From NCBI GenBank assembly GCA_019391515.1, contig JAHXQP010000024.1, positions 62,001-126,000 of the forward strand: DNA of 64,000 nucleotides, in the 5' to 3' direction. Positions 34,022 to 44,866 of this stretch are shown here, in pieces. The notes below the pieces were generated by a model, which was not told the origin of the DNA, searched no databases, and saw nothing but the letters and a program-made list of their open reading frames with translations. Made by a program: the position numbers and the translations under genes. Source of the stretch: Clostridiaceae bacterium (GTDB lineage Bacteria > Bacillota > Clostridia > Tissierellales > Sporanaerobacteraceae). Position 1 is the first letter of the stretch. Each line of letters opens with the position of its first letter.

Positions 34022-35135
34022 TCTTTCTCCCTCACATATTTAATTATGGAATCATCCAAAAGATCTAAACTTTCACAGTCTAAAGAAATAAGAACCAGTC
34101 TATTTGCCATCTTATTTAATCTTTTTACAGGCTCTATATAAGAGCTTAAAACTTTCGGTGTAATAACTATATAAGTGGTATGTTTTTCATTTTTTCTCAT
34201 CTGATTTTCAATCAATTCTTCAAAAGAATAGTATATATTATAAGAAACTCTACCTAATGTCCCTAATATATAATCTAAATGGGTTGTACCGGTTCCTGGA
34301 TATATTAAACTTTCTCCATAATTAAATCCATTTATTTGAGAATTTGTTACAAACCCACAGGGAATTTTTTCTTTTTCAAACTCTTCTATAACCCCTCTAG
34401 ATAAAGATATACATTCTTCAATACTTTCTTTATTTATATCTGCCCAAAAAGGCTTACTGGACTCGATATTCAAAATAAGCATTACATTGTTATCGGTTGT
34501 AAAATCAAAGTTTTTAACCATAAGCTTCCCATATCTTAAAGAAGAATTCCAGTGAATATACTTTTGAGGCTCCCTTCCTGTATACTCTCTAATTCCTATA
34601 GTCATTAAAGGATCATCAATTATCCACCTTTTAACAGATATATCTCCATTATAATTCCCATAAGCTACTAAAGATTCAGCTATATTGAGACTTTTAGGAA
34701 GTACTACTAACTCTTGAAGATATTCGATTTCTCTATACTCAGTATTAGAACCTAAAAAATCTCCTACTGACAGAGAAACATTTCTCAATATATGTACTCC
34801 TCTTTCCCTTCCCATCATAGTATAGGTCCTTTTTATCCTTTGATAAGGCATGAGAAACATATTAGTATCGTGATACAAAAATATCCACTTGTTTGAATAG
34901 GGTTCACTTTGAATTTATACTGAAAGCTATCTGGAAAATGTTCTGTCACTTTTAAAAAAGTTACAGGTAGAGGTTTCCTATTTTCAACTATCATAGTTAT
35001 TTTGAACTCTTCACCTATTTCTACATTTGTTTTAGATATCTTTCTATAGTATTCTATTCCTTTGAACCCATATTTTATAGTCAATTTATTTAATAAGAAA
35101 GTAAATGTTAATATTAAAATATAACACCAAAGCAT
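34018..35135 (-). pseudogene. DUF58 protein gene split by a frameshift
   Basis: Two overlapping frames together encode one DUF58 protein. The first (35135-34833, 100 aa) gives a membrane segment and the first beta domain up to NPIQTSGYF. The second (from about 34876 down to 34018) continues with YHDTNMFLMPYQRIKRTY, then the DUF58 core REYTGREPQKYIHWNSSLRYGKLMVK and a VWA-like end. Adding one T to the T5 tract on the coding strand (A5 at 34877-34881 on the plus strand) joins them into about 372 residues. Either a real recent mutation or a homopolymer sequencing error. DUF58 proteins accompany MoxR ATPases. Confidence 0.82.
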
Positions 35136-35144
35136 ATAAACCTC

Positions 35145-36089
35145 CTAAAGTTCTTCCACAGGTACTTTTATATCGTTAAGGATATTGGAAAGTATATCTT
35201 TACTAGTTTTTATATCACTTGCTCCTCTTATCAAGATTCTATGATTAAATACATAGGGGCATAGTTCTTTTACATCTTCTGGAATGATATAATCTCTTCC
35301 ATTTATAGCTGCATAACTTTGACAAGCCTTAAATAAAGCTATACTTCCCCTAGGACTTACTCCTAACTGAATCTTACCGTTATTTCTAGTAGCCTCTACT
35401 ATATCTAAAATATAGTCCATAACATCTTCTGTCGTCTTTACTTTTCCATAATTATTAAGTACATAATCTAATTCATCTTGGGATACTACTGTAGGAAGAT
35501 TGTCTATTATATTGGATGATGGTTTTCTAAATATTACTTCTTTTTCTTCTTCTCTTGTAGGATAGCCCATACTAATTCTCATAAAAAACCTATCTAATTG
35601 GGCTTCGGGCAATGGGAATGTTCCATAAGATTCTACTGGATTTTGAGTAGCCAATACCATAAAAGGAATATTTAATACTCTAGTTTCCCCATCTACTGTT
35701 ATTTGTTTTTCTTCCATAGCTTCTAAAAGGCTAGACTGGGTTCTAGGAGTTGCTCTATTTATTTCATCTGCCAATACAATATTTGCAAATAATGGTCCCG
35801 GTCTAAATTGAAAATCATCTATTTTTTGATTGAAATAGTTTATACCTGTAATATCTGAAGGTAATAAGTCAGGAGTAAATTGAATCCTTTTGAAAGGTAA
35901 TCCTAATGTTTTAGCAAAAGCTTTAACTAGCATAGTCTTCCCTACACCAGGAATATCTTCTAATAATACATGTCCACCTGATATTAATGCTACTATTAAT
36001 AATTCAATTATATTATCTTTTCCAATTACAACTTTGGATACATTTTTAATAATTTTATCTTTAAAATCTACAAAAATTTTATTGTCCAT
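35145..36089 (-). CDS. MoxR-family AAA+ ATPase
   Basis: The 314-aa protein has Walker A EDIPGVGKT (K51), a FTPDLLPSDITG segment, Walker B IVLADEINR, sensor FMVLATQNP, and the C-terminal lid with GVSPRGSIALFKACQSYA. MoxR ATPases act with VWA or DUF58 partners as chaperones that insert cofactors or mature complexes. It is first in a three-gene unit with DUF58 and DUF4129 genes. The ATG has a GGAGGG ribosome site. Confidence 0.93.
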   Translation of the reverse strand: MDNKIFVDFKDKIIKNVSKVVIGKDNIIELLIVALISGGHVLLEDIPGVGKTMLVKAFAKTLGLPFKRIQFTPDLLPSDITGINYFNQKIDDFQFRPGPLFANIVLADEINRATPRTQSSLLEAMEEKQITVDGETRVLNIPFMVLATQNPVESYGTFPLPEAQLDRFFMRISMGYPTREEEKEVIFRKPSSNIIDNLPTVVSQDELDYVLNNYGKVKTTEDVMDYILDIVEATRNNGKIQLGVSPRGSIALFKACQSYAAINGRDYIIPEDVKELCPYVFNHRILIRGASDIKTSKDILSNILNDIKVPVEEL

Positions 36090-36159
36090 AATTTCCCTCC
36101 AATATTTATTCTATTATATTAGTTCGATAATTAAGACAATTCTCCTTTTTTTAAAGTAA

Positions 36160-36196
36160 AAAACATCCTTTTAGCAATATACTATAAGGATGTTTT
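36160..36196 (-). terminator. Terminator of the V-type ATPase operon
   Basis: An 11-bp perfect stem (36160-36170 with 36186-36196) lies 3 bp after the subunit D stop codon and ends in a T run on the minus strand. Confidence 0.85.
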
Positions 36197-36199
36197 AAT

Positions 36200-36814
36200 C
36201 TATTTTTTTCCTTTAACTCTCTTGAGTCTAAAAAAATCTTCTCTTTCCTTTTCTTCTAAAACTTCTTCAATAACTTTTATTTCTTTTGTATATTTAGGAA
36301 TTTGGATTTTTTCCAATGCATTGGCTCTTTTTTGAGTTTTTTCTATTTCTGTAGCCAACTTGTAAACAGAATTTTCTATTTCTGCTAATTTATAAATAAG
36401 GTATCTTATCTTTATAAAAGACAATACTGCCATATCAAAAGTAGGATTGGTCCTAAAGAAATCATATTCTGTAGAAAAAGGTTCTTCTTCGTATTTTATA
36501 TAAGGAATCTCTACGCCCATGATACTTTTAAAAAGTATATCAAAACCTTCTTCTTTTTCTAATGACATGGCTATCTCTTCTACCGACTCTGAACCCATAG
36601 TTATATTAGCAAACTGTAGTTTTTTATATGCTTCTTGAAAAGCTATATTTATTTCATTTTCTATTTTATTAGCACTTTCAATTAGAGCCATCATTTCCCT
36701 TATGAGAACTGTTCTCTTTTTATCTAACAGCTCATAACCTTTCTTAGAGAACTCTAAAGAATTTTTAGCTTTAATTAAATTAGCTTTTGTAGGGGTCATT
36801 TTATATACTGGCAT
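36200..36814 (-). CDS. ntpD: V-type ATPase subunit D
   Basis: The 204-aa protein starts MTPTKANLIKAKNSLEFSKKGYELLDKKRTVLIREMM, the subunit D signature, and is almost all helical; a long coiled coil returns at the end (AEIENSVYKLATEIEKTQKRANALEKIQIPKY). Subunit D is the rotor shaft inside the A3B3 hexamer. A methionine at 36802 (MTPTKANL) may be the true start. It is last in the operon, 4 bp after subunit B. Confidence 0.93.
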   Translation of the reverse strand: MPVYKMTPTKANLIKAKNSLEFSKKGYELLDKKRTVLIREMMALIESANKIENEINIAFQEAYKKLQFANITMGSESVEEIAMSLEKEEGFDILFKSIMGVEIPYIKYEEEPFSTEYDFFRTNPTFDMAVLSFIKIRYLIYKLAEIENSVYKLATEIEKTQKRANALEKIQIPKYTKEIKVIEEVLEEKEREDFFRLKRVKGKK

Positions 36815-36818
36815 ATTA

Positions 36819-38201
36819 TCACCTATTTTTAATATGTTTTTCTATTAATTTAGAATCTAACCTATCTAACTCCTCTATTGGTAAGATAGATAACAATTCC
36901 CAACCTATGTTTAAAGTATCTTCTATGTCCCTATCATCGTTAAAATCTTGATTTACAAATACTTCTTCAAACTTCCTGCCAAATTCTAAATACCTTTTAT
37001 CTTTATCTGATAAATCATCTTCTCCTATTATTTGGGCAAGGGATCTTACTTCTTGAACTTTTGAATAGGAAGAAAAAAGTTGATTTGATACATCTGGATG
37101 ATCTTCTCTTGTAAATCCTTCCCCTATACCATCCTTCATTAACCTTGAAAGTGATGGCAGTACATTTACAGGTGGATAAATATTCTTTTGATATAATTCT
37201 CTTGAAAGAACTATTTGTCCCTCTGTTATGTATCCAGTTAGATCTGGAATAGGATGGGTAATATCATCATTAGGCATAGTAAGTATGGGTATCAATGTAA
37301 TTGAACCACTTTTATCCTTCAACATTCCTGCCCTTTCATATAGACTTGCTAAATCTGAATAGAGGTATCCAGGATATCCTCTCCTACTAGGTACTTCCTC
37401 TCTTAGTGAAGATATCTCTCTTAGCGCTTCTCCATAGCTTGTAATATCGGTCATTATAACTAATATATGCATGTTTTGTTCAAAAGCTAGGTATTCAGCT
37501 GCTGTAAGAGCAGCTCTTGGAGCTATAATTCTCTCCATAATAGGATCATCTGCATAGTTTATATACATAACTACCCTATCTAATACATGGGATTTTCTAA
37601 AAGTTTCTCTGAAAAAGTGGGCCTCATCATGCTTCACTCCCATAGCTGCAAATACTATTCCAAACCTTGTATCTCTTCCATCTTTAGCCTTTATCTTTGC
37701 CTGCCTTACAATTTGAGCTGCCAATTCATTGTGTGGAAGGCCATTTCCAGAAAATATAGGAAGTTTTTGTCCTCTTATTAATGTCATAAGTCCATCTATT
37801 GAAGAAATTCCTGTTTGAATATAATTTCTTGGATACTCTCTTGCTACTGGATTTATAGGTCTTCCATTAACATTGTAACTTTCTTTAGAATATATCTCTC
37901 CCATTCCGTCTATAGGCTTTCCTATACCATTAAAAGTTCTTCCTAAAATATCTTTTGATAATGATATCTCAAAAGGTTTCCCTTTAAATCCCACCTTAGT
38001 ATTTTTAGTAGATATGCCTGTTGTAGAACCAAAAACTTGAACTATTACACTATCTTCCTCTATCTTTATAATCCTTCCAAGTTTTTTATTACCATTATTA
38101 TTTTCTATTTCTACTACTTCACCATAGCCTACATTGTGAGTATTTGAAAGCTCTATCAATGCTCCTTCAATTCTATCTAATTGTAAATACTCCTTCTTCA
38201 T
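36819..38201 (-). CDS. ntpB: V-type ATPase subunit B
   Basis: The start is set at ATG 38201 (460 aa), after AGAGAGGTAG; the frame open to 38234 overlaps subunit A without a ribosome site. Motifs: [56 protein letters not shown] (a degenerate P-loop, so non-catalytic), [22 protein letters not shown], and [13 protein letters not shown]. It is the regulatory nucleotide-binding subunit of the A3B3 head. Confidence 0.96.
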   Translation of the reverse strand: MKKEYLQLDRIEGALIELSNTHNVGYGEVVEIENNNGNKKLGRIIKIEEDSVIVQVFGSTTGISTKNTKVGFKGKPFEISLSKDILGRTFNGIGKPIDGMGEIYSKESYNVNGRPINPVAREYPRNYIQTGISSIDGLMTLIRGQKLPIFSGNGLPHNELAAQIVRQAKIKAKDGRDTRFGIVFAAMGVKHDEAHFFRETFRKSHVLDRVVMYINYADDPIMERIIAPRAALTAAEYLAFEQNMHILVIMTDITSYGEALREISSLREEVPSRRGYPGYLYSDLASLYERAGMLKDKSGSITLIPILTMPNDDITHPIPDLTGYITEGQIVLSRELYQKNIYPPVNVLPSLSRLMKDGIGEGFTREDHPDVSNQLFSSYSKVQEVRSLAQIIGEDDLSDKDKRYLEFGRKFEEVFVNQDFNDDRDIEDTLNIGWELLSILPIEELDRLDSKLIEKHIKNR

Positions 38202-38214
38202 ATTATCTACCTCT

Positions 38215-39987
38215 CTACCTAGAGTATTCTGCATCTAAATCATTGTAAAAATTATCTATTTGTTCATTTAATTCAACAATTCCATCTAAATTATTATTTG
38301 GAATATTGTATTTCATCTTAATAATATCCTCAAATAATTTGTTATCCTTTATCTGAGAAATTGGTATTCCCTTCTCAATTGAATTCAATCCTCTTTCATA
38401 AAGATGATCTATTGTCTTTAACATTTCAATTTGTTTTTTCAATGGGACAAATGTATCTTCCTTATGAAAAGCATTTTGTTGTAAAAAGCCTATCTTTATC
38501 ACCCTTGCTATCTCAAGGATAAATCTCTGTTCATCTGGAAGTACATCTTCCCCTACCAATGAAACTAAATCTTTAAGCCTATTTTCTTCATATAAAAGCT
38601 TCAACATTTTTCCTCGAAGCTCTTTTACATCTTCATCTAATTCTCTACTATAGAAATCTTTAAGCAGCTCTACATATCCACTATAACTTGTAAGCCAATT
38701 TATAGCTGGATAATGTCTAGAGTATGCTAATTCTCTATCAAGGGCCAAAAATACATTTACAAACCTTTTTGTATTTTCTGTAACTGGTTCTGAAAAATCT
38801 CCACCTGCTGGAGATACAGCACCTATAATAGTTACAGAGCCTTCTTCATGGTTTAAATTTTTTACATATCCTGCTCTTTCATAGAACTCTGCAAGCCTAG
38901 TAGGTAGATAAGCAGGATATCCTTCTTCAGCTGGCATTTCCTCAAGTCTGCCAGAGATTTCCCTTAAAGCTTCAGCCCACCTAGAAGTAGAATCTGCCAT
39001 TATGGCTACATGATATCCCATATCTCTAAAATACTCAGCTATAGTTATTCCTGTATATATACTAGCTTCCCTGGCAGCTACAGGCATATTTGACGTATTA
39101 GCTATAAGGACTATCCTTTCCATTATAGGTTTATTAGTTTTAGGGTCGATTAGTTTCGGAAAATCCTCCAATACTTCAGTCATTTCATTTCCCCTTTCAC
39201 CACAACCTATATACACTATAATATCTGCATCAGACCATTTTGCCAATTGATGTTGGGTCATAGTTTTTCCTGTTCCAAATCCTCCAGGAATAGCAGCAGT
39301 TCCTCCTTTAGCTATAGGAAAAAATATATCTAATACCCTCTGTCCTGTAATAAGTAATCTATCTATTGGCAATCTTTCTTTAACTGGCCTTGGCATTCTA
39401 ACAGGCCATTCTTGATACATCTTTAGTGAATGACTATACCCTCTTTCATCCTCTACTACTACTAACTCTTCTTCTATAGAATATTTACCACTTTCTTTAA
39501 TATTAACAACCTTTCCCCTAACTCCAAAAGGCACTATTAATTTATGGGTAATAAGGGATGTTTCTTCTACAGTTCCAAATACCTGACCTTCATTTATGAA
39601 ATCCCCTACATTAACTAAAATATTTACTTCCCATAGCTTTTCTTCATCTAGGGATATAAGCCCTATGCCTTCTGGAATAAAGCTTCCAAAATCATTATTT
39701 ATCTTTTTCAATGGCCTTTCTATACCATCAAACATATTCCCAAGTATTCCTGGTCCTAATTTGAGGCTCAAAGGTTTCCCTGTAGATACAATAGACTCTC
39801 CTTTTTTTAATCCTTCTGTCTCCTCATATACTTGTATGATACCAGTTTCCCCATCAATGGAAATAACTTCACCTATAAGCTTTTTTTCTCCAACTAGCAC
39901 CATCTCACGCATTTTAAATCCTGTCATCTCTACACCTCTAATAACAGGCCCATTTATCATATCTACTTTTCCCAATATATCAGTCAA
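38215..39987 (-). CDS. ntpA: V-type ATPase catalytic subunit A
   Basis: The start is taken as TTG 39987 (590 aa), preceded by AGGTGAT; an upstream GTG at 39996 overlaps that ribosome site. The catalytic P-loop [19 protein letters not shown] lies near residue 230. Also present: the non-homologous insertion typical of A subunits (residues about 115-185), [13 protein letters not shown], and [22 protein letters not shown]. It hydrolyses or makes ATP. Its start overlaps the end of the subunit E gene by 8 bp. Confidence 0.96.
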   Translation of the reverse strand: MTDILGKVDMINGPVIRGVEMTGFKMREMVLVGEKKLIGEVISIDGETGIIQVYEETEGLKKGESIVSTGKPLSLKLGPGILGNMFDGIERPLKKINNDFGSFIPEGIGLISLDEEKLWEVNILVNVGDFINEGQVFGTVEETSLITHKLIVPFGVRGKVVNIKESGKYSIEEELVVVEDERGYSHSLKMYQEWPVRMPRPVKERLPIDRLLITGQRVLDIFFPIAKGGTAAIPGGFGTGKTMTQHQLAKWSDADIIVYIGCGERGNEMTEVLEDFPKLIDPKTNKPIMERIVLIANTSNMPVAAREASIYTGITIAEYFRDMGYHVAIMADSTSRWAEALREISGRLEEMPAEEGYPAYLPTRLAEFYERAGYVKNLNHEEGSVTIIGAVSPAGGDFSEPVTENTKRFVNVFLALDRELAYSRHYPAINWLTSYSGYVELLKDFYSRELDEDVKELRGKMLKLLYEENRLKDLVSLVGEDVLPDEQRFILEIARVIKIGFLQQNAFHKEDTFVPLKKQIEMLKTIDHLYERGLNSIEKGIPISQIKDNKLFEDIIKMKYNIPNNNLDGIVELNEQIDNFYNDLDAEYSR

Positions 39988-40609
39988 GAATATCACCTGC
40001 TTTTCCTAAGGTGCTATATAGTTCTTCTCCTATTAAGTATTTATTTTCTTCTATTTTTCCCTTAAAACTCTCATCTATTAAGTATTTTTTATCTATATCA
40101 CAAACTATAAATCCTCCAATTATATCTTCAGTAACATTTTCAAAAGAAATTTTCTTACCTATTTCTATACCTATCTTAGCTATACTTCCACTAAGGCGAA
40201 GTCTATCCTCATTCTTCAAATAAATTATTATATATTTGTCCTCTATATCTTTTAAAACTCTTCCTATTCCATCTAATAAATACTGGCTATATTCTTCAGA
40301 GTTTACAAAGTCTTTAGCTTTTTTCTCTAAATATAATATAAGGTCATCTAACAACCCTTCTTTCTTAGTAAATATCCTTTTTCTAGCTTCTACTATTTCC
40401 TGAGAAATTAATTCATCTTTTTTTACTTCTCCATTTTTAATACTTTTTTCTATGATATCATCTTTTACTTTAAATAGTCTTTCTCTATGTTTATCTAAAG
40501 TCGCTTTATTCTTTTCTTCAATCTCATTTAATACTTTTAAACTTTCTTCTTTTTCTTTTTCTAGTACTATCTTATAAAATATATTTAGTTTATCTTCAAT
40601 GGTAATCAC
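39980..40609 (-). CDS. ntpE: V-type ATPase subunit E
   Basis: The 209-aa protein has a charged coiled-coil N-terminal half (about residues 1-100) and a globular C-terminal part with DIEDKYIIIYLKNEDR and ITEDIIGGFIVCD-like sequence (VTEDIIGGFIVCDIDKKYLID), the subunit E pattern. It forms part of the peripheral stalk with the NtpF-type coiled-coil subunit. It starts at GTG 40609 after an AAGGTGG ribosome site. Confidence 0.88.
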   Translation of the reverse strand: MITIEDKLNIFYKIVLEKEKEESLKVLNEIEEKNKATLDKHRERLFKVKDDIIEKSIKNGEVKKDELISQEIVEARKRIFTKKEGLLDDLILYLEKKAKDFVNSEEYSQYLLDGIGRVLKDIEDKYIIIYLKNEDRLRLSGSIAKIGIEIGKKISFENVTEDIIGGFIVCDIDKKYLIDESFKGKIEENKYLIGEELYSTLGKAGDILD

Positions 40610-40621
40610 AATGCCACCACC

Positions 40622-40927
40622 TTAAATTTTAATACCTATCGAATCTCTTATATACTTTGTAATAAAATCTTTATCCCTCATTCCATATCTATTAGGTATA
40701 GTAATTATTAAAGGAACTTTTTTTCTTAGCTTTATCTCCAAGACCTTATCTTTTACCTTGTTAAATGTATCTTCTGTAAGAATTATTATTCCTATATCCT
40801 TATTTTCAATAGCTTTGTCTAGTTCCTCAATTATATCCTCGCTTTTCACAGCTAAAACTCCATCTATTCCAGCAAGCCTAAGACCTACTATTGTATCTTT
40901 ATTGTCGCTAATTAGAAATGATCTCAT
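40622..40927 (-). CDS. ntpG: V-type ATPase subunit F (NtpG)
   Basis: The 101-aa protein reads ISDNKDTIVGLRLAGIDGVLAVKSEDIIEELDKAI, DIGIIILTEDTFNKVKD and VPLIITIPNRYG, the CheY-like fold of V-ATPase subunit F, which caps subunit D in the central rotor. GGGAGG precedes the ATG. Its position between K and E is typical of bacterial V-type operons. Confidence 0.92.
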   Translation of the reverse strand: MRSFLISDNKDTIVGLRLAGIDGVLAVKSEDIIEELDKAIENKDIGIIILTEDTFNKVKDKVLEIKLRKKVPLIITIPNRYGMRDKDFITKYIRDSIGIKI

Positions 40928-40930
40928 TTT

Positions 40931-41353
40931 CTACAACCTCCCTAATATAAGGATTGACACTATAAGACCGTATATAGCTATACCTTCAGCTAATCCAACA
41001 AATATAAGGGTTTTTCCTAATATACCTGGTTCTTCTGATACAGCACCTAAGGCAGATGATCCTACTACTCCTACTGCATATCCTGCACCAATAGTTGCTA
41101 GTCCTGTAGAAAGAGCTGCTGCCATAAGGCCTAGTCCTGAAGGTGAACTAGCATTAGCTCCTTGAGCTTGAGAAAAGTTTGGTACAAATATAACAATAGC
41201 TGAAACTAATAGTGGTATAAAAGCATATAGGTTAAAACGAAGTACCTTTTTAAGTTTACTTTTATTAGCTTCTACTCCCTTATATAAAAAATAAAATCCT
41301 GTTCCAATAGTCATTAAAACCATGATTGTAGTTGATATCATTATGAAAGTCAT
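40931..41353 (-). CDS. ntpK: V-type ATPase subunit K (rotor ring)
   Basis: The 140-aa hydrophobic protein has four predicted membrane helices. The second hairpin (GLGLMAAALSTGLATIGAGYAVGVVGSSALGAV, then FVGLAEGIAIYGLIVSIL) carries the ion-binding carboxylate E123. The first hairpin is degenerate and has no matching carboxylate, so the ring would carry one ion per four-helix subunit, as in classical NtpK. I cannot tell Na+ from H+ specificity; no clear Gln ligand is visible in helix 3. AGGAGG precedes the ATG. Confidence 0.92.
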   Translation of the reverse strand: MTFIMISTTIMVLMTIGTGFYFLYKGVEANKSKLKKVLRFNLYAFIPLLVSAIVIFVPNFSQAQGANASSPSGLGLMAAALSTGLATIGAGYAVGVVGSSALGAVSEEPGILGKTLIFVGLAEGIAIYGLIVSILILGRL

Positions 41354-41365
41354 TTAATTTTCCTC

Positions 41366-43321
41366 CTATCTTTCAATTCTTATTGGCTTAAATTCAATAC
41401 CTTCTCCTTTATAATACCTGCTAAACAATTCATAATATTGGAGCCTTAAACCTTGTATAAATACTATCAAGCCTTCAAGGCCTATTATGATTAAATTTCC
41501 TAAAATCAAAACAATTACATTCCCTACTTGAGTACCTATCATTTCTCCTATAGTTTGAAAAGCTATAAATAGCCCTACATGAGTAAGGGCAAAAGCACCT
41601 ACCCTTATAAAAGATACTGTGCCACTTAACATACTTAGAAGGGTTTCCAATATAGAAAAACTACTTTCTATATAATAACTTGAAGGGTCCTCTCCATATA
41701 ATGGCCTCTTTCCTAAAATCAAATTGGATAATGGCTCTTTTAAAATCATTAAGGCAATAAAAACAATAGATAACACCAAACCTAATGTTTTAGGAATAAT
41801 AGTCTTTTTAAGTACTACTCCACCTATAAGGAGTAATAAAAGTATATAGAACATAAACCCTACTAATCCGTCTTTTCCAAATAATCCATCCTTTAAATCT
41901 TTCCTCTTGATACTATTTAACATGCTAAATATATAGCTTATAAACAACAAAAGTATTCCTATGGCTATAGCAGCTTTTAAAACTATATCTATATTTTCAA
42001 AGGGCCTAATTAGAAGTGCTGGAATTACATCCTCAAATCCAAAAAAAGCTCCATAAAGGGTCCCAAATATCATAGAACTAATCCCTAATCTAGAAACCAA
42101 GCTTCCAAACACTTTACTCCCTTCTTTTCTAGAAAGAATGTATCCTCCTAAAAGGAGCACTAACCCTTGACCTAAATCTCCAAACATTGCCCCAAATAAA
42201 AGCATATATGTAATACTCAAAAAAGGTGTTGGATCCAATTCATTATAAGAAGGTGTACCATACATCTTAACCAGTGTTTCAAAAGGTCTAAATATTTTAT
42301 TGTTCTTAAGTTTAGTAGGTGGGCTAAATTTTGAAATTTCACTTTCATCTTTAAACGTAATAAGCAATCCTTCATATTTAGCTAGAACATCTTCTATCCT
42401 ATTTTTACAGCTAGCTGGCACCCATGCTGAAAGGTAGAAAAATTTTTGGGAGCAGGCCATATTTTCCTTTGCCTCTTCAATTTTTTCTGCCATTTGGACC
42501 TTTCCTAGAAACTTTTGAACTTCATCTATATTATTCTTCTTTAACTCTTCTAGCTTTTTTTCTAAAGATTCTAATTTATCTTCAATTTTACTTTTCTTTA
42601 CATGAAGATCCTCAATTATATTTTGTGGAGTACCAGAAAATTCTTCAGGAATATCTATCTTATTGAAATTTAGGGATCTTAAAATTCTAGTAGTCTCCTC
42701 TTCTAAGCTACTAGGATATATAATAAGATATACTTCTCCATTATCCCCAGTACCTGTATGAAAAACTGCTGCTAATATATTTTCATAATTTTTTTTCAAT
42801 TTCAATCTATCTTCTTTTGTTAAAACCCCAAACTCATAACTAAAATACTTTAAGTTTCTTAAGTCTTCCATATGAATTTCAGTATCTTGTAAATGCATGA
42901 AATTCTTATAAGCTTTATTAATGCTTTCTAATTCATCCTCTAAAGATAATATCTCATCATATGTTAATATAATTTCTTCATAAATACCTTGAAAAGACTT
43001 TATAGATTCCTCAAAATCATAATCTTCTTTTAAAGAATTTTTATCTAAATAAAGTTCTTCTTTAAATATACTATTTAATCTTTCTACCTTTTTTAAACAA
43101 TCTTTACATTTTTCATCTTTAGGGAAAGATGATATGAAATTTAAATCTATAATCTTTTCAATATTTTCGTCTTTTACATTGAACATAAAGCTATTTTCTT
43201 CTATTTCTCTTAAAACATTGACTAGACTAATACTTTCTAAAAGGATAAGGTCCTTCAATACCTTATCTACAATTCTTACATCTCCTACAATATTCATCAT
43301 AGACATTTTTTCAACAGCCAT
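41366..43321 (-). CDS. ntpI: V-type ATPase subunit I (stator a subunit)
   Basis: The 651-aa protein has a long cytoplasmic N-terminal half with coiled coils (about 90-130 and 230-290) and a C-terminal half of about eight membrane segments from residue 360 (FGAMFGDLGQGLVLLLGGYIL, then SGTVSFIRVGAFALTHVGL with the essential Arg). It forms the ion channels next to the K ring and anchors peripheral stalks. Its ATG shares a base with the stop of subunit C (TAATG), so translation is coupled. Confidence 0.95.
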   Translation of the reverse strand: MAVEKMSMMNIVGDVRIVDKVLKDLILLESISLVNVLREIEENSFMFNVKDENIEKIIDLNFISSFPKDEKCKDCLKKVERLNSIFKEELYLDKNSLKEDYDFEESIKSFQGIYEEIILTYDEILSLEDELESINKAYKNFMHLQDTEIHMEDLRNLKYFSYEFGVLTKEDRLKLKKNYENILAAVFHTGTGDNGEVYLIIYPSSLEEETTRILRSLNFNKIDIPEEFSGTPQNIIEDLHVKKSKIEDKLESLEKKLEELKKNNIDEVQKFLGKVQMAEKIEEAKENMACSQKFFYLSAWVPASCKNRIEDVLAKYEGLLITFKDESEISKFSPPTKLKNNKIFRPFETLVKMYGTPSYNELDPTPFLSITYMLLFGAMFGDLGQGLVLLLGGYILSRKEGSKVFGSLVSRLGISSMIFGTLYGAFFGFEDVIPALLIRPFENIDIVLKAAIAIGILLLFISYIFSMLNSIKRKDLKDGLFGKDGLVGFMFYILLLLLIGGVVLKKTIIPKTLGLVLSIVFIALMILKEPLSNLILGKRPLYGEDPSSYYIESSFSILETLLSMLSGTVSFIRVGAFALTHVGLFIAFQTIGEMIGTQVGNVIVLILGNLIIIGLEGLIVFIQGLRLQYYELFSRYYKGEGIEFKPIRIER

Positions 43322-44310
43322 TATCTATCATCACTTCCTTCAATTCTCCTTATGAGATACTTTTTTCCCTCTTCAAAAGATAGTCCATATTTTATAACTT
43401 CTATAGTAGAAAAAAGATCTCTCACTTCGTATTCCAATAGATGAATATAAGCTAAAGATACTGTAATATCTAATTTACCTTTCCTAAGCAATTCTAAAGA
43501 TTGAAAATACAAATATCGTTCTATTCTTCTTTCCATATATAAATCTATATCTTGTTTAGTATCAAATAAAAAACTATATTTTGAATTTAATACATTTTCT
43601 TTAAACTGTCTTTCATTAGAATAGCAAAGGGACTTTATATCCTTGTATTTAAATTCATGTCCATCTTGAATTGTATAGTTTATAAGCTCTTCAGGAATTA
43701 ATTTATAAAATTTTATTCCTCTATAAATCCATTCCAAATTTAATAAATCAATATTTTTTCCAAGAAACTCCCTAAATAAAAGGCTATCCTTTTTATTTAA
43801 TCCCATAGAATACTTTCTAAGAAGTAAAAAATATAATCTATCTAATTTCATTTCCATATAAAATAAAAGTCTTCTATCTTCTTCAGTTAAATAAGGTTTT
43901 AATACTGGATAATATATCGTTTCTTTCAAGCTTTCTACAAATTTATTAAGTTCATTAATATCTTCTTTCCTTGATAGATTTCTCAAATCCAATTTTAAGT
44001 CTTCTATTTCATACCTAATAAATATAGTTTCAAATAGCTTTCTATAGTCATCTGTAAAATAATAAAGAAGCTTCTTATGCTGGAGCACTATGTATTCCTT
44101 AAGTAACTTTTCTAAATCTCTCCTATGAATATTTTTTATATTTACATCTTTTAAAACCACATCATAATTTGTACTTTCTTTCAAATACTGGGCAATTTCC
44201 ACTACATTTTTTTTATCAAAAAGATGTATGAAATCCTCATCTGTCAAAAGATTTCCTTTTAAAACCCTTATCTTAGTATTTAATGCTGCAAATCGTCTTT
44301 CATTTTCCAT
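43321..44310 (-). CDS. ntpC: V-type ATPase subunit C
   Basis: The 329-aa helical protein starts ERRFAALNTKIRVLKGNLLTDEDF and contains repeated AC39-type units (DLKLDLRNLSRKED, NIDLLNLEWIYRGIKFYKL, YVLLRKYSMGLNKK-like stretch). It is the socket linking the central rotor to the K ring. It overlaps ntpI by 1 bp and follows the coiled-coil subunit gene by 17 bp. Confidence 0.9.
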   Translation of the reverse strand: MENERRFAALNTKIRVLKGNLLTDEDFIHLFDKKNVVEIAQYLKESTNYDVVLKDVNIKNIHRRDLEKLLKEYIVLQHKKLLYYFTDDYRKLFETIFIRYEIEDLKLDLRNLSRKEDINELNKFVESLKETIYYPVLKPYLTEEDRRLLFYMEMKLDRLYFLLLRKYSMGLNKKDSLLFREFLGKNIDLLNLEWIYRGIKFYKLIPEELINYTIQDGHEFKYKDIKSLCYSNERQFKENVLNSKYSFLFDTKQDIDLYMERRIERYLYFQSLELLRKGKLDITVSLAYIHLLEYEVRDLFSTIEVIKYGLSFEEGKKYLIRRIEGSDDR

Positions 44311-44327
44311 GATTTCAGCCCCTTAAA

Positions 44328-44639
44328 TTAACCATTAAAAATTTGATTAAAAATTTTATTCAATATTAGGCCTTTTTCTTTCCTATAAATCATTTCAATT
44401 TCCTTGTTTATAGCTTTCTCTTTTTCTTCAATTTTTTTAATCTCTTCTTTTCCCTTTTCTAAGATTTTTTCATAAATGTTTTGTCCTTCAAGTTTTGCTT
44501 CCTTCATCATTTCTTCCTCTATTTTATCCATATCTTCTTTTAGTATTTTTGCATTTTCTTTTTTTATATTTTCAAGCTTTTCTTTTATCCTTACAGTTTC
44601 ACTATCAATATTTATTATTTCTTTTATTATATTTTCCAA
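44328..44639 (-). CDS. ntpF: V-type ATPase coiled-coil stalk subunit (NtpF/G/H type)
   Basis: TTG at 44639 (103 aa) follows AGGTGATATA; a GTG at 44648 overlaps that ribosome site. Nearly all of the protein is one charged coiled coil (VRIKEKLENIKKENAKILKEDMDKIEEEMM through EKEKAINKEIEMIYRKEKG split by a short break), the form of the small peripheral-stalk subunit that pairs with subunit E. It is first in the operon. Confidence 0.8.
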   Translation of the reverse strand: MENIIKEIINIDSETVRIKEKLENIKKENAKILKEDMDKIEEEMMKEAKLEGQNIYEKILEKGKEEIKKIEEKEKAINKEIEMIYRKEKGLILNKIFNQIFNG

Positions 44640-44662
44640 ATATATCACCTCATAATTATTTC

Positions 44663-44690
44663 ATTATACTCCTCAAATAAATATTGTAAA
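44663..44690 (-). promoter_or_regulatory. Promoter of the V-type ATPase operon
   Basis: TTTACA (44690-44685), a 16-bp spacer and TATAAT (44668-44663) on the minus strand lie 24 bp before the first gene. Confidence 0.65.
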
Positions 44691-44824
44691 TTTTAAATTT
44701 AGACATTAATTAACTATATAAGCCTAAACTACTCCATCTTGATTTAGTTTTTGTAATAAATCACATAATATTACTAAAAACCTTCAATTATTTACTTTTA
44801 TTTTCATTTTTTATTCTTGACATA

Positions 44825-44859
44825 AAAAAAGCACTCTTTTTTTTAAAGAGTGCTTTTTT
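44825..44859 (-). terminator. Terminator of the EamA gene
   Basis: A 15-bp perfect stem (44825-44839 with 44845-44859) with a T5 loop lies 8 bp after the stop codon. Confidence 0.9.
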
Positions 44860-44866
44860 CAACATT

